Shown: piece after piece, positions 5,218 to 7,961 of the stretch
Position numbering within the stretch: the first letter of the stretch is position 1
Layout of the letters: every line of letters starts with the position of its first letter
Source: an uncultured Eubacteriales bacterium
Lineage (GTDB): Bacteria > Bacillota > Clostridia > Lachnospirales > CAG-274
Length of the DNA: 7,961 bases
Assembly (NCBI GenBank): GCA_902495025.1
Contig: CABUWB010000082.1
Span: forward strand, 1-7,961
Reading direction: 5' to 3'
Made by a program: the position numbers and the translations under genes
The notes under the pieces: model-generated
Seen by the model: only the letters and a program-made list of their open reading frames with translations
Told to the model about the DNA's origin: nothing
The model's database searches: none

Positions 5218-7961
5218 ATGGCTGCACAGAACAGTGAACAATCTATAGTTTTTGACTCAATAAAGATTGGGCTTGCATCTCCTGAAAAAATCCGTGAATG
5301 GTCAAGGGGAGAGGTTACAAAGCCCGAAACTATCAATTACAGAACCCTTAAACCCGAAAGAGACGGTCTTTTCTGTGAAAGAATATTCGGCCCCAGCAAG
5401 GACTGGGAGTGCCACTGCGGTAAGTACAAGCGTATCCGTTATAAGGGCGTAGTGTGCGACCGCTGCGGCGTTGAGGTAACAAAAAGCAAGGTAAGACGTG
5501 AAAGAATGGGTCATATCGAGCTTGCCGCTCCCGTATCGCATATATGGTATTTCAAGGGCATACCAAGCCGCATGGGTATTCTGCTTGGCATGAGCCCACG
5601 TGCGCTTGAAAAGGTGCTTTACTTTGCAAGCTATGTAGTGCTTGACGCAGGCGAAACAGGCCTTGTATTCAAGGACTTGCTTACAGAGCAGCAGTACAGA
5701 GAGGCGTGCGATAAGTACGGCTGGAATGCTTTCAGAGTAGGCATGGGCGCAGAGGCTATCAAGGAGCTTTTACAGGGTATCGACCTTGAAAAGGAGGCTG
5801 AGGAGTTAAAGGCTCAGCTCAGGGACAGCTCCGGTCAGAAGAGGGTAAGGATTGTTAAAAAGCTCGAGGTAGTGGAGTCCTTCCGTACCTCCGGCAACAG
5901 ACCAGAATGGATGATTTTGGATGCAATCCCTGTAATTCCACCCGACCTTCGTCCTATGGTACAGCTTGACGGCGGACGTTTTGCAACCTCCGACCTCAAT
6001 GATTTATACAGAAGGGTTATCAACAGAAATAACAGACTTAAAAAGCTGCTTGAGCTTGGCGCTCCAGACATTATCGTAAGAAATGAAAAGAGAATGCTGC
6101 AGGAGGCTGTTGACGCCCTTATTGATAACGGCAGACGTGGCCGCCCTGTTACAGGCCCCGGCAACAGAAGCCTTAAATCACTTTCAGACCTGCTTAAGGG
6201 CAAGCAGGGACGTTTCCGTCAGAACCTGCTCGGTAAGCGAGTTGACTACTCGGGACGTTCCGTTATCGTTGTAGGCCCAAGCCTTAAAATTTATCAGTGC
6301 GGTCTGCCTAAGGAAATGGCAATTGAGCTTTTCAAGCCTTTCGTTATGAAAAAGCTCGTGCAGGACGGCAAGGCGCATAATATAAAATCAGCCAAGAGAA
6401 TGGTTGAAAGACTGCAGGACGACGTTTGGGACGTTCTGGAGGAGGTTATCAAGGAGCATCCTGTTATGCTTAACCGTGCTCCTACGCTGCACAGACTTGG
6501 TATTCAGGCATTTGAGCCTGTACTTGTTGAGGGTCGTGCAATTAAGCTGCATCCGCTTGTTTGTACAGCCTATAATGCCGACTTCGACGGCGACCAGATG
6601 GCTGTTCACGTTCCTCTTTCAGTTGAGGCACAGGCAGAGTGCCGTTTCCTTCTGCTTTCACCTAACAACCTCTTAAAGCCATCTGACGGTGAGCCTGTTA
6701 CCGTACCTACACAGGATATGGTACTTGGTATCTACTACCTTACACTTGACAAAGAGGGCGAGCCTGGCGAGGGCAAGATTTTCAAGGACGAAAACGAGGC
6801 AAGAATGGCATACGACAACCACGTTGTAAGCCTGCATGCAAGAATTAAGGTAAGACGCAGCATGGAAATTGACGGTGTAGAGCAGAGCGCCATTGTCGAT
6901 ACCACAGTAGGACGTATTATCTTTAACGAGATTATTCCACAGGATTTGGGCTTTGTTGACCGCTCAATTCCGGAAAATAAATTTAAGTACGAGGTTGATT
7001 TCCTTGTACGTAAGCAGGAGCTTGGTAAGCTTATCAAAAAGTGTATTAACAAGCATCCTTCAACCGAAACTGCCGTTGTGCTTGATGAAATCAAGAGCTT
7101 AGGCTACAAGTTCTCCACAAGGGGCGCACTTACCGTTTCCGTATCCGATATGGAAATTCCTGCCGCTAAGGAGGAGTACCTTGCACAGGCAGATGAGGAA
7201 GTAAACAAGATTACTAAGATGTTCAGACGTGGTCTTATGACCGACGAGGAGCGTCATAAGAAGGTTATTGAGGTCTGGGAGGCTGCCGATGATAAGATTA
7301 CACAGGCACTTCTTGCAGGTCTTGGTAAGTATAACAACATCTTCATGATGGCACACTCGGGTGCTCGAGGCTCTAACAGACAGATTAAGCAGCTTGCTGG
7401 TATGCGTGGTCTGATGGCATCACCTAGTGGTGAAACTATCGAGCTTCCTATCAAGGCTAACTTCCGAGAGGGTCTTAGCGTTCAGGAGTATTTCGTATCC
7501 GCTCATGGCGCTAGAAAGGGTCTTTCCGATACCGCCCTCAGAACAGCCGACTCTGGTTACCTTACAAGACGTCTTGTTGATGTATCACAGGATATTATCA
7601 TCAGAGAGCACGACTGTGCAGAGCATCTTGACGAGATACCAGGTATGTGGGTAAGCGCTTATATGGACGGCAGCGAAACTATCGAGCCGCTGACCGACAG
7701 AATAAGAGGCCGCTACTCCGTAAACGAGATAAGACATCCCGAAACAGGCGAGGTGCTTGTTGAGGCTGATACAATGATTTCACCTGACCAGGCAGAGGCA
7801 GTTGTTGCAGCAGGTATTGATAAGGTTTATATCAGAACAATGCTTTCATGCCGTTCACACAACGGTATCTGCTCCAAGTGCTACGGCGCTAACATGGCAA
7901 GCGGCAGACTGGTAAGAATTGGTGAGGCAGTAGGTATTATTGCGGCTCAGTCAATCGGTGA
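5218..7961 (+). CDS. rpoC: DNA-directed RNA polymerase subunit beta' (3' end outside window)
   Basis: This is the catalytic beta' subunit. The window holds 914 codons plus two bases; the family is about 1200 residues in Firmicutes, so roughly a quarter is missing. The N-terminus reads MAAQNSEQSIVFDSIKIGLA. The first zinc site is Cys65, Cys67, Cys80, Cys83 (CxC-x12-CxxC). The clamp coiled-coil that binds sigma lies at about 262-303, followed by the rudder/switch region (RSLKSLSDLLKGKQGRFRQN and LLGKRVDYSGRSVIVVGP). The Mg2+-binding NADFDGD motif gives catalytic Asp455, Asp457 and Asp459. The F-loop region (QIKQLAGMRGLM) starts at 722, and the bridge helix is about 755-790 (HGARKGLSDTALRTADSGYL from 763). 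The second zinc site is complete: Cys800, Cys878, Cys885, Cys888. The sequence stops in VGIIAAQSIG, just before the trigger loop. No frameshift or insertion is seen. It is translated from its own ribosome binding site downstream of rpoB. Confidence 0.99.
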   Translation, partial: MAAQNSEQSIVFDSIKIGLASPEKIREWSRGEVTKPETINYRTLKPERDGLFCERIFGPSKDWECHCGKYKRIRYKGVVCDRCGVEVTKSKVRRERMGHIELAAPVSHIWYFKGIPSRMGILLGMSPRALEKVLYFASYVVLDAGETGLVFKDLLTEQQYREACDKYGWNAFRVGMGAEAIKELLQGIDLEKEAEELKAQLRDSSGQKRVRIVKKLEVVESFRTSGNRPEWMILDAIPVIPPDLRPMVQLDGGRFATSDLNDLYRRVINRNNRLKKLLELGAPDIIVRNEKRMLQEAVDALIDNGRRGRPVTGPGNRSLKSLSDLLKGKQGRFRQNLLGKRVDYSGRSVIVVGPSLKIYQCGLPKEMAIELFKPFVMKKLVQDGKAHNIKSAKRMVERLQDDVWDVLEEVIKEHPVMLNRAPTLHRLGIQAFEPVLVEGRAIKLHPLVCTAYNADFDGDQMAVHVPLSVEAQAECRFLLLSPNNLLKPSDGEPVTVPTQDMVLGIYYLTLDKEGEPGEGKIFKDENEARMAYDNHVVSLHARIKVRRSMEIDGVEQSAIVDTTVGRIIFNEIIPQDLGFVDRSIPENKFKYEVDFLVRKQELGKLIKKCINKHPSTETAVVLDEIKSLGYKFSTRGALTVSVSDMEIPAAKEEYLAQADEEVNKITKMFRRGLMTDEERHKKVIEVWEAADDKITQALLAGLGKYNNIFMMAHSGARGSNRQIKQLAGMRGLMASPSGETIELPIKANFREGLSVQEYFVSAHGARKGLSDTALRTADSGYLTRRLVDVSQDIIIREHDCAEHLDEIPGMWVSAYMDGSETIEPLTDRIRGRYSVNEIRHPETGEVLVEADTMISPDQAEAVVAAGIDKVYIRTMLSCRSHNGICSKCYGANMASGRLVRIGEAVGIIAAQSIG

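Noticed and set aside
4835..5241. Overlapping minus-strand open frames opposite the end of rpoB, one very Ser-rich
   Set aside because: They are the mirror of the GAY/GAG-rich acidic tail: the low-complexity codons read as Ser and hydrophobic codons on the other strand. No ribosome binding site or recognisable domain was seen.

Overview
The window is a housekeeping locus from a low-to-mid GC Gram-positive bacterium. It holds the 3' part of a MATE-family efflux gene, a roughly 500-base intergenic region, a complete rpoB (RNA polymerase beta subunit), and the first three quarters of rpoC (beta' subunit). All genes are on the + strand. Clostridia are suggested by AAGGAG-type ribosome binding sites, consensus sigma-A promoter elements, a RpoB sequence close to that of Clostridia, and a clostridial-type 40-residue insertion near the RpoB C-terminus. 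A Ruminococcus/Oscillospiraceae-like gut organism is my best guess, from general resemblance only.

Layout: 1-768 is the C-terminal part of a MepA/NorM-like multidrug/Na+ antiporter whose start lies upstream of the window. 769-1008 has no gene but carries a 25-bp perfect inverted repeat (799-823 and 933-957), each arm itself a hairpin, resembling a dispersed REP/MITE-like element. 1009-1037 is a near-consensus extended -10 promoter preceded by A-tracts. It should drive rpoBC through a leader of about 225 nt (about 1044-1270). That leader contains a strong stem-loop ending in a short U-run, duplicated pairing segments that would allow alternative folds, and a tiny aromatic-rich ORF whose stop overlaps the rpoB ribosome binding site. 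1271-5197 is rpoB and 5218-7961 is rpoC, separated by 20 nt and therefore cotranscribed.

The two large genes encode the catalytic core of RNA polymerase. All key active-site, zinc-binding and rifampicin-pocket residues I checked are present. The noteworthy deviations are at the edges: rpoB is not directly preceded by rplJ-rplL here and appears to have its own promoter and structured leader, and RpoB ends in an 89-residue, extremely acidic Asp/Ile-rich tail. I see no mobile-element coding gene, CRISPR array, tRNA or rRNA. Nothing in the window is clearly a new multi-gene system. The best candidates for something undescribed are the rpoB leader RNA and the RpoB acidic tail.
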